DNA of 64,000 bases from Euryodendron excelsum (lineage: Eukaryota > Streptophyta > Magnoliopsida > Ericales > Pentaphylacaceae). A program made the position numbers and the translations under genes. Shown here one piece after another: positions 54,198 to 64,000 of this stretch. The notes beneath the pieces were generated by a model. That model was not told the DNA's origin. It saw only the letters and a program-made list of their open reading frames with translations, and made no database searches. Numbering within the stretch: position 1 is the stretch's first letter; every line of letters starts with the position of its first letter. Location of the stretch: positions 35,421,001-35,485,000 of the forward strand of contig CM065387.1 in NCBI GenBank assembly GCA_033060915.1, given 5' to 3'.

Positions 54198-56460
54198 ACT
54201 TAGAGGGTTAGACCAATGTCATGTCTGCTCACCCTTACCCATCTGGAGTCTTTGACTGACTTGTCCAATTCTATCCACTTCAAACTTTCAAAATTAAGTT
54301 TTTCCAAGTTGCTTTCAAAAACATGTCATTACTTGCTTTCAATTACTTTCAATTATTTAATCTTGCATCAAATTTGTCATCCGCATACTAACTCTTGCAT
54401 ATTTGTTTTGTAGGTAGATTTTTATTCACGTTTTGTTTTGTGTCATGCTAACTGCTCTACATGTATGGATTGGACAGAATGGATGGGAGTTGTTGGGCTC
54501 TTTCCTTTAATTTTTAAAAATCACACATATACTGGACGTGCACTTACATTCTGCATATTTGTATTCTCTACCCTGGTATGTCTCTTCTAGTTAGAAGGGG
54601 GAACGGTATATTGATTGTGGGCAATATGCTGTGTCAGTTTCTTCGCCTACGGCCTCTTGATGGTTCCCCTGCTCGGATCACCAACCGATAATGGCACCAT
54701 CTTGGGGAGTGGGCCTAGGTTTGAAGATCTGGGAACTGAGCCATTTTAAGACACATTAGTAAACCCTCAACCTCATGCTCATATAGACACTATGCATAGC
54801 CAAACCTCTGCCGGATTTAAGACACGCGCATTGATTTCAAAATCATGGAGAAAAGGGAGACTGCTTTTACTTTCCTCTATATCTGTTCATTCCTGTTGTT
54901 ATAATGACTGTAGTCTTACTGTTATAATGCTTGTCTAACTGCTTATGTATGCATATTTACTTTACCATTGCATTCTCTCTCTTTATGCTCTTTGCATCCA
55001 TGTTCATGCATTCAATATTCCATTTAAGACAAGAGTTCCAATGTAACTCAAGTCGTTGCATTCTCATGCATATGATCAACCTAAAGAGAGTGACACCAAG
55101 TTCGCTCTCCACTGCATTAAACCTACCAAAACCCTAAGGGTTCCCATATAACTCTAAGGAATCATTGTATGCATTTCAAGTTATTCCATAAGAAGGGCCC
55201 CAATCCCTCTATGCTCACGGAGATAGGATTACCAAGAAAACAAGGGGCAATCAATCAATAAGGTCTCTCAATGACCTCCTTGACGTCAAATCTAAAGAAG
55301 GTGAATCTAAAGACTCAAACGTAGTTTAGGATTTCATATGTAAAACTAGATAGGTGCAAATCCAAAGGAAAATGTTTCCTTCTCCCCCCTATTAAAGTGT
55401 ACACTGTCTCCTCTTGTATTCTAAATTCAAAGTTCAATGTATTCTTTTACTTTTCGTAATTGAACGTATGAATGAATGTGGGTTTCTAATCAATGGTAAG
55501 GTACTTGCATATAGAGGCAGACCCCCTATCTCCAAAAGTGAGCCAAATACATCATGTTTAGTTTCTCTCTCAAGTAGGGGCACCTTTAGGACATGCATGG
55601 CATAAAAATTTTCAAATCAAAGACTAACTTCTCTTTTGTTTCTTGGCTTCTATCCTCCCTCTCCTTATCTCCAAGTACCAAGAGAATCGAAGATAGAAGC
55701 AAGACAAGAAGGGGGATTTTCTAAACCATGCACTTGTTATCATCATACTGCTCATACATTCACTTTTATTATGCTCATGTACCCATAATCATTCGAAGAC
55801 AAGAGTTCCAAGAAACTCAAGTCATTTCATTCTCATGCATCTAATCAACCGTAGAGAGAAAGAAGCAATTCAATCTGAGGTTAATCGAACCTACCAAAAC
55901 TCCTAAGGGTTCTTAAACCCTAAGGATTCATGGCATGTATAGAACCATATCTCGAGAGAGGCCCAAATTTGTCTCAGTCCATAGCAGCGAGATTGCCCAA
56001 ACAAAGAAATATCAACCGGCCCATGCCGAAGAGATATTGTATTGCATAAGGGGCAAACCCCCGCCCCCAAAATGGACTCAACACCATACCTAGATTCCCT
56101 TAAAAAAGGGACCCCCATAGGACATGCATAGCATAAAACCTCTAACTCAATATGTTGACTGCGTTCTGTTTTTCTTTTTCTTTTTCTAGTTCAAAGAGCA
56201 CAACCAAATTCATGGAATCCCTCTAGTACCCTGCCTGATTCAAACTCATGGAAGGATGCACCTAGTTGTTAGAAGAGGCCGAACCTACATCAAGGAGCAA
56301 AAAGAACTAACCATCCATCTACAAGACGTTACCTCTACACCATACCATGACAATCACCATTCATGCAGAGGAAGACTTCAAGCAGAGGAGGACTTCACCA
56401 TTTGTGAAGTCTTGTCAGACCCGTGCACTGCAGCAACATAATCCTCTAACTTTCAAATGC
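54198..56460 (+). other. Leader of element C with an internal duplication
   Basis: 54571-54864 matches 10497-10800 of A at about 90 percent. Then about 54990-55620 and 55735-56150 are two diverged direct copies of the leader stretch represented once in A (9780-10330). They share CAAGAGTTCCAA, CTCAAGTC, AACCTACCAAAAC and CCTAAGGGTTC. No credible CDS; a 61-codon ORF at 56256-56441 is unassigned. Confidence 0.55.
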
Positions 56461-56499
56461 ATGCTAGATGTTGTGAACTCGCCCTCTATTGATACACCC

Positions 56500-56552
56500 G
56501 GTGAATGAAGCACCAAGGAGGTTGGCGTAGTCCCAAAACCCTATTAAGAGTT
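56500..56552 (+). pseudogene. Last codons of gag, the only gag remnant in element C
   Basis: GTGAATGAAGCACCAAGGAG... reading GVVPKPY and stop aligns with the end of element A's gag (EWSITDVGIVPKPY, stop). The roughly 2 kb before it is missing. Confidence 0.55.
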
Positions 56553-57951
56553 CTCACCAAAAGGCCCACAAGAAAAGGGAGGTTTTCACAAAATTCATCT
56601 GTTTTCTTTTTATCTTTCTATTTCTTGCATATCTTATTTAAATAAACACACATGCCATGCATTCATGATTTGAAATGAAAAAGAGGAAGTTTTCAGTTTA
56701 TCCCCTTTGTCTCATACTCTTGTGGACGATTATTGCGTTTAAGGATTCTTCCCCATTTAGTAAATGACTCGACTTGAAGGATGGGATAGCATGGACAACT
56801 TATTTAAAGGGGGCTAAAATCTTTGAAAGACAAAAAGAGAATAAGAGATAGGAGAAAGACAGTCTTAGCAAAGAGGTGTAGATTTTATTAAAAAGGCGAC
56901 ACTCGAATGATATCCTGGCTAAGAGATGGGCAGCCGAGTCCTCAAAATGATGAGAAGCCATTATTTTATTTTTCCAAAAAGAAATAAACATTACCCTTTG
57001 CTAAACCCACTAGAGCCGTACATGATTTCTTTTCAGATATTTTCAAACCAATAACCATCCCCCATACTGGGGTAAGCATAGAATAGTTGATTCAGTAGAA
57101 TATATAGGTTTACTGGCAGAAACACACTATTTTTTTTTAAGGAATATCGTCTAAATTTTGTATATAGGCTTTATGGACTAAGCAATTCAATTTGAAATGA
57201 TTAGAAGCCATTGATTTTGCTACCATACACAAAAATATCCCATTTTGCTTAACCCACTAGTGCCTCACAGAAAGTGGAAGACTTTTTTTTTTTTTTTTTT
57301 GTTTTTTGTCAACCCTGATCCAACACCAGCCCCCCACATTGGTACATACAGATAACTGAGAACTCTGCAAGGCATGTCATTCATCCTCCATCAAGCTGAA
57401 GCAATGTTGAAGGCTCTATGGATCAAGTAATCTAGTTCAAAGTGAAGAGAGACCCTCATTTCATCTCCTATACAGTCCAAAGCAGCCATTGTCAAATCCT
57501 TTGAGCTGGTTACTTTTAGTTTTTAGAAAAAACCCCAACCTAAGAATCACCACCCACAATGGGTTAAATTAAAATCCTAACTAAAGAATCTAAGAGAAAG
57601 AAGTTGTAGAAATATTCATCTCATAAAAAGTAAAAAGAAATGAAAAAAAAAAAAAAAAGCAAAAGAAAAGAGTTGCCAAGGGGCAAGAGGCCACCAAAAA
57701 AAAAAAAAATAATAAGAAGAAGAAAAAAGGGTCATATATGAGAAAAGGCCTGAAGAAAAGCGTGAAGAAAGTCATGTTTGTGTAAAGCATATAGAAAGGC
57801 CGAAAGAAAAGAAAAACGTCTTTTCTATAACATCTTGAGAAATATATAGTAAAGGCAAGAAGGAAAGTTCAAACGTGATCCTTGGTAGTAAGGAAGCTCA
57901 ATAGAAGCAATATGTTCGAGCCTCTTCCCTTTCTTACAAAAATCCAAAACC
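56553..57951 (+). other. Spacer of element C after the gag remnant
   Basis: It aligns in reverse with about 6600-7590 of element A. AG- and T-rich tracts (57284-57306, 57640-57658, 57696-57709). Nothing else recognised. Confidence 0.5.
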
Positions 57952-58152
57952 ATGACTTATATTACAACTCTAGTAAAGTCCTCTCCAATTGAAAAAGAAT
58001 TGCTTGATCTAAATGAGCCAGATGTATTACCAAAGCTAAAGAAGGATATTAGGGAACTAAACCCCATTGGAAGACCAATCAAGGATGGTGTGTATTTAAA
58101 CCTTACTGGAAACAACATCAAATTTGAGCCTACATATCCATTTGATTCATAA
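57952..58152 (+). CDS. Small conserved ORF of unknown function (element C)
   Basis: 66 codons, MTYITTLVKSSPIEKELLDL onward, then LPKLKKDIRELNPIG. Counterpart of 6585-6328 in element A. It ends FEPTYPFDS; A has the matching SNLSLHIP/FEPAYP-like sequence past a frame break. No known domain. A diverged repeat of the same stretch follows at 58180-58420 without an open frame. Confidence 0.3.
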   Translation: MTYITTLVKSSPIEKELLDLNEPDVLPKLKKDIRELNPIGRPIKDGVYLNLTGNNIKFEPTYPFDS

Positions 58153-59269
58153 ACCCCTTAACCTAGCTTACGTTACGGTCCAAATTAAAGTCCTCTCTGA
58201 TAAAAGAAAATTGCTTAGTCCAAATTAGCCTGAACAATACCAAGGCAAGTAGGATGAGAAAGGAGAATTGAGGAGGAGTGTAGGGACAATCTCATGCTCC
58301 AAAGTGTACTCAGATGGTTCTGGTTTAAACAACCTACTAAAAGAAAATCTTTGAGTCTAAATATCCCTTTATTTCTTAAAACCCCTAAACCCATCCTGCA
58401 TTACGATCCTAAAAGAAGTCTTCTCGGGTTGAGGTCTTAGCTGTTTATCGCTCTGCAAAAGGTATGCGAGTTGTCACTTTAGCCGCGATGGCATTTTGAA
58501 AATCTAAGAGAGAAAACCAAATGAGTTCAGAAAAATCCCAAATAGCAACCCTGTAGAAACTAGGGATAGTATAGCAAACCGAAAGGTCAAGATCCCTGGA
58601 GAATGATGCAAATGCTATCACACCCCAATAGGAATAGGACAAAACTGAATGGGGCAGAATCTCAGAAAGGAAACAGAATCCTGAGAGTATGGGCCTTGGG
58701 GAAATCCTGGGACATTCTTTGTAAATAGCCTATATACATGCAGTACTAATGCATCCATGACATGTATGACTTGTACATCCATTAAATTCCTGTGTAGTTT
58801 GTATCTATTCATGCATTCATCAAAAAGCATGACATGCATTCAATTCCATTCTTGTAGGTGCATTCATCCAAAAGTATAACATGCATTAAATTCCATTCCT
58901 GTATGAACCTGTACATTCACAAATATATATATATATATATATATAAAGGGGTAGGACATGCAAAATAAGTCATGCATCTAATTCTATATGCATTTATAAA
59001 ATAAAAAAAGAGTATAGCATGCGTTCGTCCCTTCACATGTGCATTTTTAGAATTGGCATAAGTAAACTGTTTTTGTACAAAAATTAACTCTATGTCTTTC
59101 TCTCTCTCTCAAATAGGAAATAGGGAATGAGGTAAAACATAAAAAGGAGTTAAAACCACCCCTCAAAAAGCTCAGATATCCATGGCCGACAAGAAATAAA
59201 GAATGGGGCAATGACCCACCCTCGACCTCCCTATTCAAATGACTCATGACTTGGGAAACCATTTATGTC
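58153..59269. other. Spacer between the small ORF and the antisense gene end
   Basis: It contains CATTCAT/ATGCATT-rich direct repeats (58800-59040) and an AT dinucleotide run (58925-58944). No gene is supported. Confidence 0.4.
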
Positions 59270-60190
59270 GAAAAAGGGGAGTAACGAATAAGTGTCCGAT
59301 CGCTTAAAGCTAGAATAATGAAGCATATCCCTAAAAATGAGCATTGACCCCCTGTTGAAGTCTAGTATGGTTTACGAAGGTCTCTCCCACAACCATAGGA
59401 GCATATGAGCACCCCTTATGAACCTTGGCAAGCATTGCATATAACCGATAGTTGACCAAGTCATTCCCCCCCCCTACCTCGCGGAAACATCAACAAGTTC
59501 AGGAGAAGCAAAGCTAGAGCTACCATGTGATAAATGGATCAATCTTGAGAAGTATGCCAATCCCCCGAGCGAGCTCTCCTATCCATCGCAAACTTAAAAT
59601 GAGGGAATGAGAGCTTCACTAGAACATAAGGAAACTGAGGCAGGGGATCAGAAGAAAGGACTACACGATAAAGCCCAAGCTGGGACGAGACAACTGTGAT
59701 GCAACCATAAGGAAAAATAGGTCCCACAATGTCAGCCGAATCCTTCCAAAGACCTAGGAGGAAACCATACTCGTGATAGGAGGGAGCGAGCTCATGGAAA
59801 AAAGACAAGTCAGGCGGCCAAAAGGGAACCATAGTCGAAAATAAGCTACACCAATAGGGGAGAAGCCGTACAACCAAAGGACCAGCAAAAGATGTCTTGC
59901 TCATATGGAGGATACCTGTTATACCAAATCCACAGTTGACTCAAAATATGTCGGCCATCCTAAAGGTCAAGAGTGGGAAACCTCGAAACCCATCTCCTCC
60001 TTGAAAGTTGCCTCAACCAGAGGGAGGGGGTCGATTGGTGGTCTACTCCCCCATCCGTTCTAGCTAGAAGATGCCTGTCTAGTAGATCGCCGACTACCCC
60101 TGGATCGACTGGAGTTGCTGATAGAATCTATCCAGGCCGCCTTCCAGGAGCGACGTCTCCTTTTAAAATTATCATCACCTGTGTCTGCCA
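59270..60190 (-). pseudogene. Antisense gene of element C: basic N-terminal exon plus DUF7745-like exon
   Basis: From ATG 60190 the minus strand reads MADTGDDNFKRRRRSWKAAW, then SRSRGSRRSTRQASSS, like the N-terminus of the PMD gene of element A. The homology to A continues to about 59975 (RPPIDPLPLVEATFKEE across a frame break). At about 59955 a second CCTTTAGGATGG junction begins sequence homologous to B: HEYGFLLGLWKDSADIVGPI, ITVVSSQLGLYRVVLSS, FKFAMDRRARSGDWH. Later blocks (APMVVGETFV, LQQGVNAHFRD) follow with frameshifts before the homology ends near 59270. It is non-functional as read. Confidence 0.55.
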
Positions 60191-60191
60191 T

Positions 60192-62024
60192 CCTGAAAGG
60201 TAAGGCAAGGTAAGAGGTATTAATACATGGTATATGTAGTTCAAAAGACAAGAACAGAAGATAAGAAAAGGAAAAAAATAATGACAACCAATGATCAAAT
60301 ATAAATGAAAAAAAAAATGAATGACGCAAGTCTCAATCAAGTCTACTCAATTCAAAGGGTTTTTCTTCTTAGGTTTTTCCTTCAAAATTTTATTTTCAAA
60401 AATCAACTCTCAAAAAGGTTTCCTAACTATTCCTTTTAAAAATTTATTCTTAAAGATCAATTCATAATGTTCTTAGTATTTCTTTCAAAAACTATTTCAA
60501 AATCAAGTCCTAAAGTCCTTTTCGAAATCAAATTTTTAGTCTATCTCGAAGCTTTTTCTCCAAAAAGATTTCTATTCCAAACCAACTTCAAGAGTTTCCA
60601 AAACTCTTTTTCTCAAAAAGTCAAATTTCAAGTCAACATGAATTTCCTACACATTTTGATTTTAAAAGTTAAGTTGCAAGTCAAAATGAATTTCCTACAC
60701 ATTTTGATTTTAAAAGTCAAGTTGTAAATCAAAATGAATTTCCTACACATTTTGATTTTAAAGGTCAAGTTCCAATTCAAAATGAATTTTCTATACATGT
60801 TGATTTCAAAAATTCAAGTTCTAAGTCAAAATGAATTTTCTACATATTTTGCCTTTAAAAAGTCATATTCAAGTCAAAGCGAACTTTCCATACAAATCAA
60901 AATAGTTTCAAATTCAAAATCAAAAGTTTATTTCAATATGAATCTCAAAAATCTTGAATTAAAATCTATCTCAAAGCTTCTTCCTAACTCTGTTTTTCAT
61001 AAGATTTCCATGCCAATCAAGATTCTAGATTTTCTTAAAAAAAGATTTCTCGAAAAAAAAAAATCTTTCAAGGTTTCGTTGAAAAATTCTTTTTTCCAAA
61101 ATTTCTATCAATTCCAAAGTTTCCTAACCTCCTTCAGTCAAAGTTTCTACTAATTTCAAAACATTTTTCTTAGTCCAAAATCTAGTTTCAAACTATTTCC
61201 TCCAAAGTTTTATCTAAAAAATCCATTTTCCAAAATCTTCCTAAGTGCTTTCATTCCAAAAAGTTTTTGTTAAAGACCTTCGAGTTTTTCAGGGCCTTCT
61301 CCACCAAAAAGGCCCCGCCCTCAATGGTTTTATATATTTTTCCTTCAAAAAGATTTTTTTCCAAAACTTTCCAACTCTTTCCCTAATTTCAAAAAATTAC
61401 GGTAGAGTTCCGCTTAAAAGTGGTCCTCACAACACCCACAACATCAATACAGAACACAAACCATGCACTTCGCTACATCACAATCACATAATATCAACAT
61501 TCGCGCACACTTTTTAAAATTTTCAAATATTTCAAAAGAGATTTGTTTTATTTTTTAACAAATCAATGGCTTTCAAAGTTATCCCAAAATTTCTCAAAAT
61601 CATTTCAAATGTTTTTTAAAATATTCTTGTATTTCTCTAAACACTAAACTCTAATAATTTCTCAATTTTCTCTATTGTTTCTATTTTTCTAAATATTTTT
61701 CTATTTTTCAAAAAATCAAAAACTCATCGAGTTTTTAAAAATCACGAAATTTCACACAGCTTTTAAACACATTTTTCTAAGGCACATAGTATAAAAATTT
61801 AGCCAAAAAACTCAGTACCCAAAGCTGTAGAGATAAACCCCCAATTCTTGTTGAAACTCTTTTCACAAACACACGTAAAGTCACTCAAATTCAATCAAAC
61901 AAGCACTAAAATGCAAAAATAACATCACCAAAGCGTTCAAAACATATCAAAACATCAATTTTACTATTCACATGATTCAAACAGGACTCTACACATCAAA
62001 ATTAACATAAAATCAAAAACTCAC
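60192..62024 (-). other. 5' UTR intron of the element C antisense gene
   Basis: Donor GTGAGT (62024 downward) and acceptor CTTTCAG before the ATG at 60190. AT-rich low complexity, equivalent to 2909-3790 in A but twice as long. It includes the 48-bp tandem repeats. Confidence 0.5.
60638..60875. repeat. 48-bp tandem repeat, five units
   Basis: Units start at 60638, 60686, 60734, 60782 and 60831 with ATGAATTT(T)CCTACACATTTTGATT. Because 48 is a multiple of three, an open frame (MNFLHILILKVKL repeated) results, but it lies in the presumed intron on the opposite strand. Confidence 0.85.
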
Positions 62025-62455
62025 CTTTTGGAGTTCTCCGATAAAATCTTCTCTTCCGGCGACTTTTCCAGCGACGATAACTACTTCCAGCAATCCTTCT
62101 TGATCCCTTGGCAGCACTCTTTCAATGTCCAAGTCAATTTCCTCACAAAGGCTCTCGGTTTTTTGAAAACTCGTTAAATCCCATAACAATGTCGAACCAG
62201 CAGTTTGCTAGTTTTGATCCCAAGTCTGGTGCTACTAGCAGTGGCCAAGCCAAATTTATCAAGGGCGGCACTAGCTGTGTCAAAATTCGAGCAGCTTTGC
62301 CTTTTTCTCGTAAAAAATCGATTTCAAACGCCTTTTAGACCAAATCTCCATTTTCGAACACTAGTTTCCAAAAAATCTTCAAAGTTCGTCCTTCTGACCG
62401 CCTTACGATCAACATGGGACTCTTACTCTATTGTTTTCTGTCTTCAACAAGCCAA
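62025..62455. other. 5' exon and promoter region of the element C antisense gene
   Basis: Antisense exon sequence (TTCTCCGATAAAATC...CGGCGACTTTTCC) followed by weak remnants of the GGCGCC motifs (GTGCTACTAGCAGTGGC near 62230). No CDS in the sense direction. Confidence 0.4.
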
Positions 62456-62475
62456 GATAGAAAAAGAGGGGCAGC
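62456..62475 (+). other. Polypurine tract of element C
   Basis: GATAGAAAAAGAGGGGCAGC, immediately before TGTAAGCACC. Confidence 0.8.
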
Positions 62476-64000
62476 TGTAAGCACCCCATTTTTGCCAGCT
62501 CGGTAGTCTCTAGTTTGTCTAGACTTGTATTCAAGTCAATATAGACATATTCTGAGTCAAATCAGTTTTCTAGACATAATCCAGTCAATTGATTGCTTTG
62601 CGGGCCCATTGGGCCCAAATAGAGGCAAAATGACCAAAATACCCTTCTGGCATTAGCCGGTCCAATTCCAATGGGCACGTCTTCTCGAATATGGTAAGTC
62701 CCCTTTTCAATTTCAATTCCAGTTCAAATCCAATTCCAGTCTAGTTCTAGTTCAAATCCAATTCCAGTCCAGTTCCAGTTCAAATCAAATCCAACACGTA
62801 TTTTGAGAAAGTTGATCTCTCAAGGCGGTAAGACCATCTAGTTTAGCACGTTTTTTAAGAAAAATCTTCAGAACAGTAAGTTACTTCAAACCTGTCGACC
62901 GGGACGAGAGTCCAAGTCCTCGATATGGTAGAACGGTCCACCTTTGGTGTCTGCTAGCCCGCCAATAAAAAAATATCCGTTATTCAACATGCTTTTTGAG
63001 AAAGTTGATTCCTCAGGCGATAAGTCCACCTAGCAGCTTCCCGAGATCAGGCAGTCTCTGAAATGAACGCGAACCGTTGGAGTAACGGAAGCACTCATAA
63101 ACATCGCAACCGTTAGAGTGACGAAAATACTTGCAAGCAGGTCGATATAGGGAATTTCCAACAAACCCCTATGTCATGGGATTGCCATCAGAGTGATGAA
63201 AACACTCAAAGCCTAGGTTAACACCAGTGCTTGCTAGCCCACTCTGGTGAAAAATGACCAAATTGCCTCTAGGGCTTTCTGGTACGTTTCTCAAGAAAGT
63301 ACATAAGTCCTCAGAACAATAAGTCCACCCTTCCAAGATTGTCCTAAATACAATCTGGCTTGATTAGGTGCCTTCTAGTCAGTTTCGGGCTAATTTCGAG
63401 ATCCTCCAGTTAAAATGATTATTTTTTCCTTAGGCATCAGCGCGCCCCGAGAACCACACTGGCTCTGGGTATCAAAACTGATAACCTCCTGGGGATGCTT
63501 TTGATAGTAACTCCGGCCTTCCGATGCATTTCTGGATCATTCTGAGTCAATTCTGGAAAGCCTGATGTAAAATAACCATTTTGCCCCTGGTGGGCCAGTC
63601 TATTTTTCCAACCACACCGGCTCTGGGTATCAAACTAGAAACCTCCAGGAACATTCTAAGTAATGTTTCTAAACCTCGAGTCTTCTTCCAGGATATTCCG
63701 AGTCCATCTCGGTAGTTTTTCAATCCAATTGACCGTTTTGCCCCTAATGGCTCGGTCAACCCTTCCAACATATCCTAATATCATTCTTCAAGTCTACTGC
63801 CCCCGAGATACTATTCTAAGGGTTTCTGTCCTTTTTCGGCCCTCCGGGCTGTTCCCGGTCTATTAAATCATTCTCAGACTTTCCGGAGTCACTCCTAGTA
63901 AAACCAGGCTAAAAATTGCATAGTAGTCACTAATACAACGCGCCCAAATCTTCTGAAAATACGTTCCTTGCCGACCTTAAATGTTTCCTAAATGGCTAGC
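62476..64000 (+). repeat. 3' LTR of element C (cut by window edge)
   Basis: Starts TGTAAGCACCCCATTTTTGCC and parallels 49500 onward for the whole available 1.5 kb, reaching the TTTCCTAAATGGCTAGC that precedes the palindromes. Confidence 0.85.

Larger units (their letters stand above)
49500..64000 (+). mobile_element. Element C: third member of the A/B family, gag deleted
   Basis: 5' LTR 49500-54176, PBS 54179, interior to 62475, and 3' LTR from 62476 to beyond the window. The two LTR starts are about 90 percent identical by eye, so it is older than element A. The leader, spacer, small ORF and antisense gene region align with element A in reverse. Gag is missing except for its last codons near 56520. 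Confidence 0.85.

Noticed and set aside
60467..61153. ORFs with MNFLHILILKVKL repeats
   Set aside because: 48-bp tandem repeat within a presumed intron; open because 48 is divisible by three.
1..64000. tRNA or rRNA genes
   Set aside because: Only primer binding sites complementary to tRNA 3' ends were seen; no cloverleaf or rRNA segment was recognised by eye. A tRNAscan or rRNA search would settle this.

Overview
This is nuclear DNA of a flowering plant, probably a eudicot. It is almost entirely transposable elements nested in one another, with one plausible host gene. The evidence is LTR retrotransposons of plant type (Ty1/copia, a Ty3/gypsy chromovirus, very large gag-only elements), plant-specific domains (plant mobile domain, DUF7745-like), MITEs, a hAT-like element and a Helitron-like end. 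I cannot name the species.

Left block, 1-24303. Element A (minus strand, 1-16171) has 5.0-kb LTRs and an 8.7-kb interior. The interior holds a gag reading frame (9670-7598) but no recognisable protease, reverse transcriptase or integrase. On the opposite strand it carries a spliced gene with a plant mobile domain (exons about 2770-5631). A is inserted in element B (plus strand, 16172-24303, left part outside the window), a relative whose antisense gene is instead DUF7745-like. B is in turn inserted in an old copia element (gag remnant, primer binding site and LTR at 24304-25999).

Middle block, 26000-49499. It contains a Tourist-like MITE, long poly-C tracts and a tandem duplication. The second duplicate carries an apparently intact 197-codon gene (39123-39716, minus) of unknown function. 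A hAT-like element (31623-38779) sits just downstream of that gene, and the unfilled site is preserved in the first duplicate. A complete Ty1/copia element (33621-38459, minus) sits inside the hAT-like element. Further right, a minus-strand chromovirus fragment is cut by a solo LTR (43964-45430) and by a 1.75-kb mini-retrotransposon (45701-47450), each with perfect 5-bp target duplications. A Helitron-like end (48210) and a small MITE (49096-49193) follow.

Right block, 49500-64000. Element C (plus strand) is a third member of the A/B family: 4.7-kb 5' LTR, interior 54177-62475, and the start of the 3' LTR. Its gag is deleted apart from the last codons. Its antisense gene joins an N-terminal exon like A's to a DUF7745-like exon like B's.

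Most notable: a pol-less retrotransposon family that carries an antisense gene whose main domain has been swapped between subfamilies. The LTR promoter and the start of the antisense gene share GGCGCC palindromes. Decay of the long reading frames in the copia element and element A is almost purely by C-to-T type nonsense changes. Percent identities are by-eye estimates; domain names rest on motif recognition, not on a search.
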